A DNA stretch of 64,000 bases from Ectothiorhodosinus mongolicus (GCF_022406875.1 NZ_CP023018.1:1623914-1687913); one strand, 5' to 3'. Counted from the first letter of the stretch, positions 1-11,816 are shown. Numbers and translations are program-made. Notes: generated by a model not told the origin, from the sequence alone.

Positions 1-3000
1 TGCCCGCTGTCGCCGCCGCGACATCACCGATATCTTTCTAGGTACCGGCCTTGGCCCACGCAGTTATGCCATTATTGAACAGGGCATGATCTCGCGGCTG
101 ATTGAGGCGCGTCCGGAAGACCTGCGCATTTATTTGGAAGAGGCCGCGGGTATCTCCAAGTATCGAGAGCGTCGGCGCGAGACAGAAAATCGCATTCGCC
201 ATGCGCGTGAAAATTTAGAGCGCTTGGAAGACGTGCGGGAAGAAGTGGCCAAACAGCTGCGGCACTTGGAAAAACAGGCCGAGGTTGCCGATAAGTATAA
301 AAAGCTGCGCGAAGAGGAGCGTCAGGCCAAGGGTGAGTTACTGGTTTTGAGGCTTAAAGCTTTGCAAGAAGAGGCCGCGCGGCGCGAGGCAGAAGTCAAT
401 GAACAAACCTTGGCGCTAGAGCAGGCGATCGCCGAGCAGCGCCATGTCGAGGCGGGCTTGGAAAGCCAACGGCAAAGCCTGAGTCAGGCCAATGAGACGC
501 TGAACATGGTGCAAGGTCATTACTACAAGCTTGGCGCCGATATCTCCGCGACCGAACAATCGATTCGCATGCAAACGGAATTGTCAGCGCGGCGCACTCA
601 AGAGCGTGAGGAAGCCCGTGCCAGCCTCAGCAGTATCGATGCGCATTTACAAGAGGATCAACAGCGACTGGAATCTTTAAGCCAAGAGCTGGCCAAGCTG
701 CAACCGGAACAAGAGCAGCATTTCCAGCGACTAGAGGCAGTTAAAGCAGCCTTGCAATCAGCCGAAGAGGCCATGGCAGCGTGGCAGCAGCGCTGGGATG
801 TATTTACCCAACAGGCGGCTGAACCTGCGCAAACCGCCCAGGTACAAGGCGCGCGCATGGAATACCTAGAGCGCCAACTACAAAGCCTGAAACAGCGCAA
901 TGAACGCCTCAGTCAAGAAGCGCAGACCTTGGGTCAGGGCGATTTGGAACCGGCGATTTATGAGCGTCAGCAGGCCTTAAAGGCAGCCCAAGCAGAGCAC
1001 CAAAAAGCCGAGTCAAAGCTGCAGGCAGCCGGCGAGTTAGTGGCCCAACGACGTGATGAGCAACAGCAAAAAACCCAAGCCCTGGAAGAACAGCGTCGTG
1101 AGCTGCAGGTCAGTCAGGGACGCTTGTCTTCTTTAGAGGCGCTGCAGCAGGCGGCTTTGGGCAAAGAAACTGGAGCCTTGGGATCCTGGTTACAAGCCAA
1201 ACAGCTGGATGGCGCTGCGCGTTTGGGCGAGACCTTGGATGTTGAGTCGGGTTGGGAGTCTGCGGTGGAAACTGTACTCGGCCCATATTTGGAAGCCTTA
1301 TGTGTTGATCAGCTTGGCGATGCCTTAAGCGCAGATCCTGATGCCTTACCCGAGGCCAATGTTACGTTATTGCTGGCCGGCCAGTCCAAAGACTCAGCTT
1401 CGTCACCCGCCCACTCCTTAGCGGCTAAGGTGCGCAGCCCGCATCGCCTCAGCCACCTGCTGGCGGGTATTCGCTGTGTCGATAGTTTGGCTGAAGCCAT
1501 GGGCTGGCAGGGGCGCCTGGGTGCAGGCGAGTCAGTGATCACGCCGCAGGGGATTTGGCTCGGTCAGCATTGGGTGCGTATCACCCGGCAAAAAGACAGC
1601 CGCAGTGGCACTTTGGCGCGCGAAAAAGAGATCCGCAGCCTGAAAACTCATATCCAACAGCTACAAGCCAAAGTGGAGCAGGGGCAAGATGAGCTTGATC
1701 AAAACCGCGCCCAGCAACAACAGGCGGAGCAAGATGTTGAGGCGCAGCAGAATGCGGTAAACACCCACTATCGGCAGGTCAGCGAACTCAGTTCGGAACT
1801 GCAAAGCCTGAAAGCGCGCTCTGAACAACTGCGCAGCCGCCGCAGCCAAATCGAGGCCGAGCAGGCCGAGCTGGCGGAGCAGCGTGCTCAGGAAACCCAA
1901 GCCTTAAAATCCGCCACCAGTGAGCGTAATACGGCTTTGACCTTGATGGAACAGTTCAGTCTTGAGCGCAGCCAACTGGAGAGCGAGCGCGAACAATTGC
2001 GCACTGAGCTTAATCAGCAGCGTCAAGTAATGCAGGCTCAGCGCGATCGTCAGCATGAGGTGGCTTTGCGCATCCAGTCCTTACAAACCGGGATGCAGGG
2101 CACTGAGGCTGGGATCGGTCGTATGCAAGCGCAGCGCGAGCAGCTACAAGGGCAATTAGAGCGTCTTGAAGCGGCGATTCTCGAGGCAGGTGAGCCCTTG
2201 CAAGACCTCCAGGCGCAGTTGCAGGAGCAAGTAGCAGCGCGCGCTGGTATGGAAGATGAGTTGTTGGCCGCGCGTCAGGGGGTAGAAACCCTGGAGGGGC
2301 AACTCCGTGAGGCTGACCAAAAACGACTGCAGTTAGAGCAGCAAGCCTCGACAATCCGCTCCCGAGCCGATGAAAAACGCATGGCTTGGCAGGAAGTGAA
2401 TGTGCGTCATCAGACGGGCCGCGAGCAATTGCTGGAGATGGCGCTGGATTATGACACTTTGCTGGAAGGGCTTGAGGCGTCCGCTTCGGCCGATGAGTGG
2501 CAAGCGCGGGTAGACGGGTTAGCCCAGCGCATTCAGCGCTTAGGCCCCATCAATCTGGCCGCCATCGATGAGTTTAAAGAGCACAGTGAGCGTAAAGCCT
2601 ATTTGGATGCGCAACATGATGATCTCATCTCGGCATTAGAGACTTTGGAGCAGGCGATTGCGCGCATTGATCGGGAAACCCGCAGTCGTTTTCAGGAGAC
2701 CTTCGATTTGGTTAACACCCAGCTGGGTGAAAAATTCCCACGCCTATTTGGCGGCGGCCACGCGCACTTGGAAATGACCGGGGACGATTTATTGACCACG
2801 GGCGTGGCGGTGATGGCGCGGCCCCCCGGCAAGCGTTTGACAACCATTCACTTGATGTCCGGCGGTGAGAAAGCTTTAACTGCCGTGGCTATGGTGTTTG
2901 CGATATTTGAACTCAATCCTGCGCCATTTTGTATGCTGGATGAGGTCGATGCACCGTTGGATGAAGCCAATGTGGGGCGCTTTTGTGCTCTGGTTAAAGA

Positions 3001-3154
3001 TATGTCGCAAAGTGTGCAATTCATCTATATCACTCACAATAAGACCACCATGGAAATGGCCGATCAGCTCATTGGTGTCACCATGCGTGAACCGGGTGTG
3101 TCGCGGCTGGTGACAGTCGATGTGGATGAAGCGGCCAAGATGGCGACGGCCTGA
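1..3154 (+). CDS. smc: Chromosome segregation protein SMC (5' truncated by window edge)
   Basis: SMC ATPase that organises and helps segregate the chromosome as a dimer with the ScpA and ScpB kleisin complex. The reading frame is open from base 2 with no start, so the N-terminal Walker A part lies outside the window. About 1050 residues remain: the conserved stretch with CRRRDITD and LGTGLGPRSYAIIEQG, a long coiled coil rich in Glu, Gln and Arg, a hinge around 1200-1620, the second coiled coil, and the C-terminal ATPase lobe with the signature LMSGGEKAL and Walker B CMLDEVDAPLD. The partners scpA and scpB are far away at 39.8-41.3 kb. It is followed 18 nt later by zipA, a common gammaproteobacterial arrangement. 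Identification is certain. Confidence 0.97.
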   Translation, partial: ARCRRRDITDIFLGTGLGPRSYAIIEQGMISRLIEARPEDLRIYLEEAAGISKYRERRRETENRIRHARENLERLEDVREEVAKQLRHLEKQAEVADKYKKLREEERQAKGELLVLRLKALQEEAARREAEVNEQTLALEQAIAEQRHVEAGLESQRQSLSQANETLNMVQGHYYKLGADISATEQSIRMQTELSARRTQEREEARASLSSIDAHLQEDQQRLESLSQELAKLQPEQEQHFQRLEAVKAALQSAEEAMAAWQQRWDVFTQQAAEPAQTAQVQGARMEYLERQLQSLKQRNERLSQEAQTLGQGDLEPAIYERQQALKAAQAEHQKAESKLQAAGELVAQRRDEQQQKTQALEEQRRELQVSQGRLSSLEALQQAALGKETGALGSWLQAKQLDGAARLGETLDVESGWESAVETVLGPYLEALCVDQLGDALSADPDALPEANVTLLLAGQSKDSASSPAHSLAAKVRSPHRLSHLLAGIRCVDSLAEAMGWQGRLGAGESVITPQGIWLGQHWVRITRQKDSRSGTLAREKEIRSLKTHIQQLQAKVEQGQDELDQNRAQQQQAEQDVEAQQNAVNTHYRQVSELSSELQSLKARSEQLRSRRSQIEAEQAELAEQRAQETQALKSATSERNTALTLMEQFSLERSQLESEREQLRTELNQQRQVMQAQRDRQHEVALRIQSLQTGMQGTEAGIGRMQAQREQLQGQLERLEAAILEAGEPLQDLQAQLQEQVAARAGMEDELLAARQGVETLEGQLREADQKRLQLEQQASTIRSRADEKRMAWQEVNVRHQTGREQLLEMALDYDTLLEGLEASASADEWQARVDGLAQRIQRLGPINLAAIDEFKEHSERKAYLDAQHDDLISALETLEQAIARIDRETRSRFQETFDLVNTQLGEKFPRLFGGGHAHLEMTGDDLLTTGVAVMARPPGKRLTTIHLMSGGEKALTAVAMVFAIFELNPAPFCMLDEVDAPLDEANVGRFCALVKDMSQSVQFIYITHNKTTMEMADQLIGVTMREPGVSRLVTVDVDEAAKMATA

Positions 3155-3172
3155 GTCTGGGAGATCGATTAA

Positions 3173-6156
<2,984 letters not shown>

Positions 6157-6159
6157 GCG

Positions 6160-6345
6160 CTACCAATCTAGTTCGGCGTCGCTATCGTTTTCGTCAAAGA
6201 CATCTTGGATTTGTCGCTTTAAAGCGCGTTTTTCTAAATAACGCTCCAGCGAGCGCCGCGCTGTGACGGCATTGGGTTTGTTGGAATCCTTCCAATCAAA
6301 GCCTTCATCTTCTTCATCTTGAAGCAGGTCTCGGACACTGGCCAT
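6160..6345 (-). CDS. Small PA3496-family protein
   Basis: A 61-residue acidic/basic protein without membrane segment or signal peptide. The N-terminal third is rich in Asp and Glu; the middle (ARRSLERYLEKRALKRQI) is a likely amphipathic helix, and the protein ends in an acidic tail with a terminal Trp. This resembles the short proteins annotated as the PA3496 family (putative envelope integrity) in gammaproteobacteria; its biochemical role is unknown to me. It ends 3 nt from the end of ligA in convergent orientation. A perfect 26-bp palindrome lies 22-47 bases upstream of its start and may bear on its expression. Confidence 0.75.
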   Translation of the reverse strand: MASVRDLLQDEEDEGFDWKDSNKPNAVTARRSLERYLEKRALKRQIQDVFDENDSDAELDW

Positions 6346-6366
6346 GACTGCAATTCTCCACGCGAC

Positions 6367-6392
6367 GGGTTTATAAGGCGCCTTATAAACCC
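6367..6392. repeat. Perfect 26-bp palindrome
   Basis: Each 13-base half begins GGGTTTATAAGGC and is followed without any spacer by its exact reverse complement. It sits between the 3' end of the helicase gene and the start of the PA3496-family gene, both on the minus strand. No T-run follows on either strand, so it does not look like an intrinsic terminator. A dimeric regulator binding site is an inference. Confidence 0.75.
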
Positions 6393-6449
6393 TGTAGGGA
6401 AAACTGCAACCAGAATTTTTTTATCGCAGGAGTTAAGTCTTTTTAATAA

Positions 6450-6465
6450 CCTGACAAAAATCAGG
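6450..6465 (-). terminator. Weak hairpin at the end of the helicase gene
   Basis: A 5-bp inverted repeat CCTGA/TCAGG with a T-rich loop overlaps the helicase stop codon and is followed on the minus strand by an A/T-rich run. This is weak support for a terminator. Confidence 0.3.
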
Positions 6466-8422
6466 ATGATCGCTTTGTTCCCAGCTTGGGTCTCGCTTTG
6501 AAACCGCTTTTCGGGCCGCCGCCGGGCTTGAATCCACCGCTGCCCTTGGGGCCGCTACGGGCTTTGAAACCACTTCCGGGTTTGCCGCCACCATCAGATC
6601 TGAAACTGCTGCCACTCTTGGGTCCGCCGCCGCCAGGCTTGAACCCACCGCTGCCTTTTGGGCCGCCGCGCGCTTTGAAACCACCTTCGGTTTTGAAACT
6701 GCCGCGCATAGGCTTATTGCGACCCGATGAGCTGCCACCGCCTGTGATGGGCTCCATGCCGAGTTTTTGTCCACAGACCCAGACTTTCTTTAGGTGATTC
6801 ACTAAAGCTGAATCCAGACCCTCGGGGAGATCCACCGTAGAGTGGTCGTCGCGGATCTGGATACGGCCGATATGCTGGCTGTCGATACCGATTTCGTTGG
6901 CAATGGCGCCCACTAGGTTAGCGGGTTTGAGACCATGCGCGCGGCCGACATCGACGCGGAATGTGCGCATGCCGGCTTCAGCTTGGTGAGAGTCATCTCG
7001 GGCGCCTCGCTTGCTACGGCCGGGTCCTGCGGCGCGCTCGCGTGGTTCACGCCGCCCGGCTTTGGGTAGGGGCTCACGCGCGGGTTCGGGAGCATTTTCG
7101 TCCATCAATAAAGGCTTATCGCCTTGCGCCATAAAGGCGAGTGCCGCAGCGACTTTGAGCGGGTCGGCATCATGTTCATGCACATACTCCGCAACGATGT
7201 CCTGAAAGAACTCTAAGGATTCACTGCCCAGCACATCGGCGATCTGTTGGCGAAAGCGCTGAATGCGTCGCTCATTTACATCGCGTGCGGTGGGCATGTG
7301 CATGGGCTCGATGGGTTGGCGAGTGGCGCGTTCAATCGCTTGCAGCATGCGCTGTTCGCGCGGTGCCACGAAGAGAATGGCTTCGCCCTGGCGGCCGGCA
7401 CGACCGGTGCGGCCGATGCGATGCACATAGGACTCGGTGTCGTGGGGAATGTCGTAGTTGACCACATGGCTGATGCGTTCGACATCGAGACCGCGCGCCA
7501 CCACATCGGTGGCCACAACGATGTCTAATTGGCCGCGCTTGAGGCGATCAACGGTGCGTTCGCGCAGGTTCTGCGGAATGTCGCCATTAAGTGGTTCGCA
7601 GGCATGGCCGCGAGCGGCGAGTTTTTCTGCCAGTTCCACGGTTTCGGTCTTGGTGCGCACGAAGACCAACATCGCATCGAAAGTTTCATGTTCCAACAGG
7701 CGTGTGAGTGCGTCGAGCTTGTGTAGCCCGCTGACTCGCCAGTAGCGCTGGCGAATCGTTGATGCCGTGGTGGTCTTGGCTTGAATGCGCACCTCATGCG
7801 GCGATTTCAGATGCTTGCGCGCGACTTTACGAATGACATCGGGCATGGTGGCTGAGAAAAGGGCCAGCTGACAGGTTTGCGGGACCTGCTGCAAAACCCA
7901 CTCGACATCATCGATGAAGCCCATGCGCAGCATTTCGTCGGCCTCGTCCAGCACCAACGCCGTCAGACCTTCGAGCTTAAGCGTGCCGCGGCGCATGTGA
8001 TCCATAACTCGCCCCGGTGTGCCCACAATGACCTGTACCCCGCGTTTTAACTGGCGCAATTGGATGCCATAGGCCTGGCCACCATAAATTGGCAGGATGT
8101 GAAAATCCGGCAAGAACCGCGCATAGGTTTCAAAAGCCTCGGCTACCTGAATAGCCAGCTCTCGCGTGGGTGCCAGCACTAAGATCTGTGGCGCTTGATA
8201 CTGAGTGTTTAGGCGGGCCAGCAAGGGTAGGGCGAAAGCGGCCGTCTTCCCCGTCCCGGTTTGCGCCTGACCTAAGAGGTCTCGACCCTCCATCAGTGCC
8301 GGGATGCATTGGGCTTGAATGGGGGTGGGCTGTTCGTAACCGGTTTGATCCAGTGCTTGAAGCAGGGACGACGGCAAGCCCAGCGCAGCAAAAGCGGCCG
8401 GGGAGGAAGTAGGGGAGTTCAA
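6461..8422 (-). CDS. deaD: DEAD-box RNA helicase (DeaD/CsdA type)
   Basis: ATP-dependent RNA helicase, by family involved in ribosome assembly and mRNA turnover, especially in the cold. Motifs in order: Q-motif region, AQTGTGKTAAF (I), PTRELAIQ (Ia), DEADEML (II), SATMP (III) and HRIGRTGRAGR (VI). A C-terminal DbpA-type RNA-binding domain (around FRVDVGRAHGLKPANL) is followed by a Gly/Lys/Ser-rich tail built of imperfect GGFKPGG-like repeats. The frame stays open to an ATG at 8491, but that adds 23 residues with no family match; a TTG at 8422, preceded by an AGGA-type ribosome binding site and giving NSPTSSPAAFAALGL, is the better start (about 653 residues). Confidence 0.92.
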   Translation of the reverse strand: MNSPTSSPAAFAALGLPSSLLQALDQTGYEQPTPIQAQCIPALMEGRDLLGQAQTGTGKTAAFALPLLARLNTQYQAPQILVLAPTRELAIQVAEAFETYARFLPDFHILPIYGGQAYGIQLRQLKRGVQVIVGTPGRVMDHMRRGTLKLEGLTALVLDEADEMLRMGFIDDVEWVLQQVPQTCQLALFSATMPDVIRKVARKHLKSPHEVRIQAKTTTASTIRQRYWRVSGLHKLDALTRLLEHETFDAMLVFVRTKTETVELAEKLAARGHACEPLNGDIPQNLRERTVDRLKRGQLDIVVATDVVARGLDVERISHVVNYDIPHDTESYVHRIGRTGRAGRQGEAILFVAPREQRMLQAIERATRQPIEPMHMPTARDVNERRIQRFRQQIADVLGSESLEFFQDIVAEYVHEHDADPLKVAAALAFMAQGDKPLLMDENAPEPAREPLPKAGRREPRERAAGPGRSKRGARDDSHQAEAGMRTFRVDVGRAHGLKPANLVGAIANEIGIDSQHIGRIQIRDDHSTVDLPEGLDSALVNHLKKVWVCGQKLGMEPITGGGSSSGRNKPMRGSFKTEGGFKARGGPKGSGGFKPGGGGPKSGSSFRSDGGGKPGSGFKARSGPKGSGGFKPGGGPKSGFKARPKLGTKRSS

Positions 8423-8527
8423 GGTAGGGGTCCTGTCTTCGGGCAAATACAAATGTGCCACGAGTATAGCATGAAGCGGCTCTAGCATCATGTATGATGC
8501 TTTTGAGATGAGTCAGGTGAAACGCGG

Positions 8528-9529
8528 ATGACCGGTTTGTACCAAGACGCTTTTTTGCGCGAGCTGCAAGAAGGTGTCACAACCATTATGGGTGGTTGGG
8601 GGATTCCGGCTGATGCGCAAATCCAGCTGCTGGAGATTTCCGAGAACGCCACTTTTTTGGCAAGCGCGCCCGGTGATGGTCAACGTTGGGTTTTGCGTGT
8701 CTATCGGCCAGGCTATCGAAGTATTCCTGAAATACGATCTGAACTTCATTGGATTCAGTTGCTGCGCGCAGAAGAGATTATTCGCACGCCGGCAGTGTTG
8801 CCATCGATGGATGGCGGCTATGATCACCTGAGTTTCCTCTCAAGCAGCGCCGGTCCGCTAGCTGTGGCCTGTTTTGAATATGTCTACGGCCGCGCGCCCA
8901 CGCTTGAGGATGATCAGGTGGCTTTATTGCGCCAGATTGGTGGGATTAGCGCACGCCTTCAGGAGCATGTGCGGCGCTGGCAGCCACCACCCGGGTTTAC
9001 GCGCAAACTCTGGGATTTCCAAACCATGTTGGGTAGGCAAGCCTATTGGGGTGATTGGCGCTGCGCCCTGGGCTTGGATGCACGGGGCAAGCGGCTTTTA
9101 GAGGAAGCGGTTCTCTGGATTTTTGATCGTATTCAGCGCTATGGGCAATCGTCAGATCGCTTCGGATTGATTCATGGAGATTTACGTGCCGCTAATTTAT
9201 TGATGGATGCTGAGGGGCTGCAAGTCATTGATTTTGACGACAGTGGTTTGTCTTGGTTTGGGATGGATTTTGCCGGTGCCATCAGCTTCATTGAAACCGA
9301 AGTGGATATTCCGCTTTTGCAAGAGGCATTTCTTGATGGTTATCGACAAATCCGTCAACTACAGCGCGAAGATGTATACATGCTACCTGTGTTTGTTTTG
9401 GCACGACGTTTGCAGCTCACCGCATGGGTTGCCTCGCATCACGAGACCCCAACAGCAAAGGCCCTGGGTGAACAGTTCACTCAGGGCACCATTTATCTTG
9501 CTGATTCTTTGATGGCTCACCGTAGCTAA
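8528..9529 (+). CDS. APH/SrkA-type phosphotransferase
   Basis: A 333-residue kinase-fold protein. The catalytic loop LIHGDLRAANLL (about residues 216-227) and the metal-binding VIDFDDSG (about 237-244) are the Brenner and DFG-like motifs of the aminoglycoside phosphotransferase superfamily. Overall layout is close to SrkA/YihE, a Ser/Thr kinase of stress responses, but the real substrate cannot be read from sequence. It is transcribed divergently from the helicase gene, with a TATGAT hexamer at 8493-8498 as a possible -10 element. No drug-resistance context is seen. Confidence 0.8.
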   Translation: MTGLYQDAFLRELQEGVTTIMGGWGIPADAQIQLLEISENATFLASAPGDGQRWVLRVYRPGYRSIPEIRSELHWIQLLRAEEIIRTPAVLPSMDGGYDHLSFLSSSAGPLAVACFEYVYGRAPTLEDDQVALLRQIGGISARLQEHVRRWQPPPGFTRKLWDFQTMLGRQAYWGDWRCALGLDARGKRLLEEAVLWIFDRIQRYGQSSDRFGLIHGDLRAANLLMDAEGLQVIDFDDSGLSWFGMDFAGAISFIETEVDIPLLQEAFLDGYRQIRQLQREDVYMLPVFVLARRLQLTAWVASHHETPTAKALGEQFTQGTIYLADSLMAHRS

Positions 9530-9557
9530 ACCAGCGTCGCCGATTATCATTGAAAAC

Positions 9558-10034
9558 CTATTGTACGGAGCGATAAATTCCGCGACCGACTTGTTCTATT
9601 TTTCCTTGACGCTTCAAATAGCCAAGGGTTTGATGCACGTTGGAGAATACCAGGCCCATAGCCTCTGCCTCAGCCTTTACAGCGCGGGCAGTGGTCTCTC
9701 CCACTGTGTTTATAATCTTCAAAATTGTATCCGTCTGCTGGCCTTTCGGGCTGCGACCGTTACTGCCGCTGTTACCGCTATTACCGCGTTTGCGCGGCGC
9801 CCGCCCGGTGAGGTCGGCAATGCGACTATCCAGACTGGCCAATTCAGCGTTTTGAGCCTGTTGAAGTTGTCTCAAAGCCTTTCGGTGGCTGTTTAGCAGG
9901 CTGCGCCGCTCGGCACGCAGAGCTTTAATTTCTCGCTGACGATCTGTACGCGTGCGCTCCCACTCTTCCTGTTCGCGACGTTTGGCCATTTCATAAAGTT
10001 CTTTTGCACTCAGCGTTTCTATTGGTTTATCCAT
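9558..10034 (-). CDS. Unknown protein with N-terminal coiled coil and C-terminal winged-helix-like domain
   Basis: A 158-residue protein I do not recognise by name. Residues 1-75 are highly charged and predicted helical or coiled-coil (many Arg, Glu, Gln). A Gly/Asn/Ser-rich linker (about 78-95) leads to a C-terminal segment (TILKIINTVGETTARAV... LGYLKRQGKIEQVGRGIY) that reads like a winged helix-turn-helix. This suggests a DNA-binding protein. A 15-bp inverted repeat, GACTAT-ACG-ATAGTC, lies 33 nt upstream of its start and could be its own operator (inference). Convergent with the kinase gene, 28 nt apart. Confidence 0.6.
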   Translation of the reverse strand: MDKPIETLSAKELYEMAKRREQEEWERTRTDRQREIKALRAERRSLLNSHRKALRQLQQAQNAELASLDSRIADLTGRAPRKRGNSGNSGSNGRSPKGQQTDTILKIINTVGETTARAVKAEAEAMGLVFSNVHQTLGYLKRQGKIEQVGRGIYRSVQ

Positions 10035-10066
10035 AACAACGTCCTTTTTTCTTAAAAATTTTTAAT

Positions 10067-10081
10067 GACTATACGATAGTC
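10067..10081. promoter_or_regulatory. Inverted repeat, possible operator
   Basis: GACTAT-ACG-ATAGTC is a perfect 6+6 inverted repeat in an A/T-rich intergenic region upstream of the minus-strand winged-helix gene. On the minus strand it overlaps a TTGACT hexamer, as expected for an operator on a promoter. No binding protein is known. Confidence 0.4.
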
Positions 10082-10238
10082 AAACTTTCCAGTTCAAGGG
10101 CCCACCATAATAATTCCCCTTTAAAAAACAAAAGACTAGGTTTGATATTCTTAAATAAACTGTACTTTCGGGGCGCTAAGATGCGTCGCGGGTTGTGACG
10201 CGCTATGATGTGAAGCTGTCGAAATGAGAGGACGAGTG

Positions 10239-10502
10239 ATGAAAAGTCGTTTCATGGCATGGCCAGCGAGACTTTTTGCTCTTGTGGTGGCCTCAGTTAA
10301 TCTCGCAGCGGCAGGGCCGCTCAGCGGTTTCTACGATTTTTTAGATACACAGCCGACGCCTGAGGCCTTTGAAGAGGCGTATCCACATATTTGGCTTATT
10401 CTGCCGGGCGATTTTCAAACCCGTGAGTTCTGCACGAATTCTTATCGCTTCTTCGCTGAACTGGATGATGCCGGGCGCATTGTCGGCGGAGATCTTGAAT
10501 AG
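10239..10502 (+). CDS. Small secreted hypothetical protein
   Basis: About 87 residues from the ATG at 10239, chosen because AGAGGA lies 9 nt upstream; an in-frame ATG at 10224 has no ribosome binding site. The N-terminus is a likely signal peptide: KSR, then a hydrophobic stretch FALVVASVNLAAA ending near an Ala-Ala-Gly cleavage site. The mature part is short, acidic and has a single Cys. I do not recognise a family. A strong terminator follows immediately. Confidence 0.55.
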   Translation: MKSRFMAWPARLFALVVASVNLAAAGPLSGFYDFLDTQPTPEAFEEAYPHIWLILPGDFQTREFCTNSYRFFAELDDAGRIVGGDLE

Positions 10503-10510
10503 CTCCCGTA

Positions 10511-10552
10511 AAAAAAGGCCTAGCGCTTGTGATTCGCTAAGCCTTTGATTTT
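10511..10552. terminator. Bidirectional intrinsic terminator
   Basis: A 12-bp stem with one mismatch (AAAGGCCTAGCG / CGCTAAGCCTTT, loop of 9) is flanked by an A-run on the left and TGATTTTATT on the right. It can therefore end both the rightward small gene and the leftward tRNA-Arg transcript. Confidence 0.8.
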
Positions 10553-10554
10553 AT

Positions 10555-10631
10555 TGGCGCGCCCGGAAGGATTCGAACCTCCGACCGCCTGGTTCGTAGC
10601 CAGGTACTCTATCCAGCTGAGCTACGGGCGC
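10555..10631 (-). tRNA. tRNA-Arg (anticodon ACG)
   Basis: A 77-nt cloverleaf on the minus strand. The acceptor stem GCGCCCG pairs with CGGGCGC, the anticodon loop CTACGAA gives ACG (reads CGN Arg codons after A34 deamination), and the T-arm contains GGTTCGAATCC. The CCA end is encoded. A large palindromic repeat array lies 64 nt upstream of its 5' end. Confidence 0.95.
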
Positions 10632-10694
10632 GTGAATAAGACGCGAATTATGGGCAAGCCAAGCGCTCGCGTCAATCCACTTATGTCCCCAAAC

Positions 10695-10759
10695 GGGGTA
10701 CGACCCCAAACGGGGTACGACCCCAAAATGGGGTCGTACCCCGTTTGGGGTCGTACCCC
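10695..10759. repeat. Double GGGG-N5-CCCC palindrome array
   Basis: Four 13-bp units: GGGGTACGACCCC at 10695 and 10712, then its reverse complement GGGGTCGTACCCC at 10730 and 10747. The two halves form perfect 30-bp arms (10695-10724 and 10730-10759) around a 5-nt loop. It lies between proX (ends 10776, minus strand) and the tRNA-Arg gene and could fold into a very stable hairpin downstream of proX. Related units occur elsewhere in the window. Confidence 0.9.
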
Positions 10760-10775
10760 ACGGGTTAGGCATCGC

Positions 10776-11816
10776 TTACTGAGCAGCACCTCGCGCGGCT
10801 GCCAGCCAAGCATCAACCTGATCGCGGTTGTCTGCGATCCACTCCTGCACCAAGGGTCGTACCTGCCGATCGGTGAGATCCTCATCAGCCATGCGCTGAT
10901 CGACCGCACTAATCCACAGAAGCGGCAAAGACACCTGGCGGAACAGCTCGGCCGCAGCCGGGTTATCACTGAGGAAATCGTTATTGGCAACGACTTGGAT
11001 ATCAGCAGCGACAAAACCCATCTCGATGGGATCAGTCACCGCGCCAGTGACGCCCTCAGAGCGTTCGGCCTCTTCTTCAACAATGCCCGGGGCGTTAACC
11101 CACATGACATCCTCTCCCGGCGTTAGAGACAACAACCAGGCACTCGGGCCCCAAGTGTAGTAAAGCGTGGGCTCACCCGAATCGATGCGCGCCATCACTT
11201 CCGCAAAATTAGCGGAATAGCCGGCATCGACATGGTTGATGACATCATGTAGCTCGAACTTATCCAGCATGGCATTGATGCCTTCATGACAGCCCCAGCC
11301 GGGTGGGCACCCAAAAAGATCAGCCTTGCCATCACCTGTCGCATCAAAGGCGGCGCGCACTTCATCACGGCGGAAATCATCGATGCCGGTGATGCTGTAC
11401 TGCTCTACGGAAGCCACATCCACTAAATAGCCTTGAACGCCACAAGAGGGGCAATGGGGATCAAAGATCGTCGCCACATCACCAAAGTTGTCTGGAAGCT
11501 GCGGGTTGTGAATAGGGAACCAGCCATTGGGCCAGTAATGCGCGTCACCCTCGGAAATCGCCAGGTAGGCGACGGGGTTGGACAGTGCCACCGGATTGCC
11601 GACGTTATAGCCCAGTTCCTCTAACAGCTCGACGAAAACCCAACTTACCGGAACCGCTCCTGTCCAGGTGGCAACGGCTGGTTGGACATTAACACCGGCA
11701 CCGGGCTCATCATGATGCCCTGCCGCCAATGCGGACTGCCCAAGGCCTCCGGCTAAGGCTAGAGATCCAGCCAGCGCTAGGCTTAAACGGGTTTTTTTCA
11801 TCGCAGATACAGACAT
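10776..11816 (-). CDS. proX: Glycine betaine ABC transporter, substrate-binding protein ProX
   Basis: Periplasmic binding protein for compatible solutes (glycine betaine or proline betaine). The 346-residue precursor has a signal peptide: MKKTRLSLALAGSLALAGG starting at the second in-frame Met, cleaved near SALAAG. The mature part starts with VNVQPAVATWTGAVPVSW and is rich in Trp and Tyr residues of the kind that form the aromatic cage of OpuAC/ProX proteins (AHYWPNGWFP, TLYYTWGPSAWLL). It is the last gene of the proV-proW-proX operon, 37 nt after proW. This suits a halophilic or halotolerant host. Confidence 0.92.
   Translation of the reverse strand: MSVSAMKKTRLSLALAGSLALAGGLGQSALAAGHHDEPGAGVNVQPAVATWTGAVPVSWVFVELLEELGYNVGNPVALSNPVAYLAISEGDAHYWPNGWFPIHNPQLPDNFGDVATIFDPHCPSCGVQGYLVDVASVEQYSITGIDDFRRDEVRAAFDATGDGKADLFGCPPGWGCHEGINAMLDKFELHDVINHVDAGYSANFAEVMARIDSGEPTLYYTWGPSAWLLSLTPGEDVMWVNAPGIVEEEAERSEGVTGAVTDPIEMGFVAADIQVVANNDFLSDNPAAAELFRQVSLPLLWISAVDQRMADEDLTDRQVRPLVQEWIADNRDQVDAWLAAARGAAQ

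Noticed and set aside
2010-2354. Opposite-strand open frame of 114 codons inside smc, and many similar ones in other genes
   Set aside because: They mirror codon bias of the real coding strand and show no family match.
8423-8491. ATG 8491 as the DEAD-box helicase start
   Set aside because: The first 23 residues do not resemble the family, and the region likely holds the divergent promoters; the TTG at 8422 has a better ribosome site.
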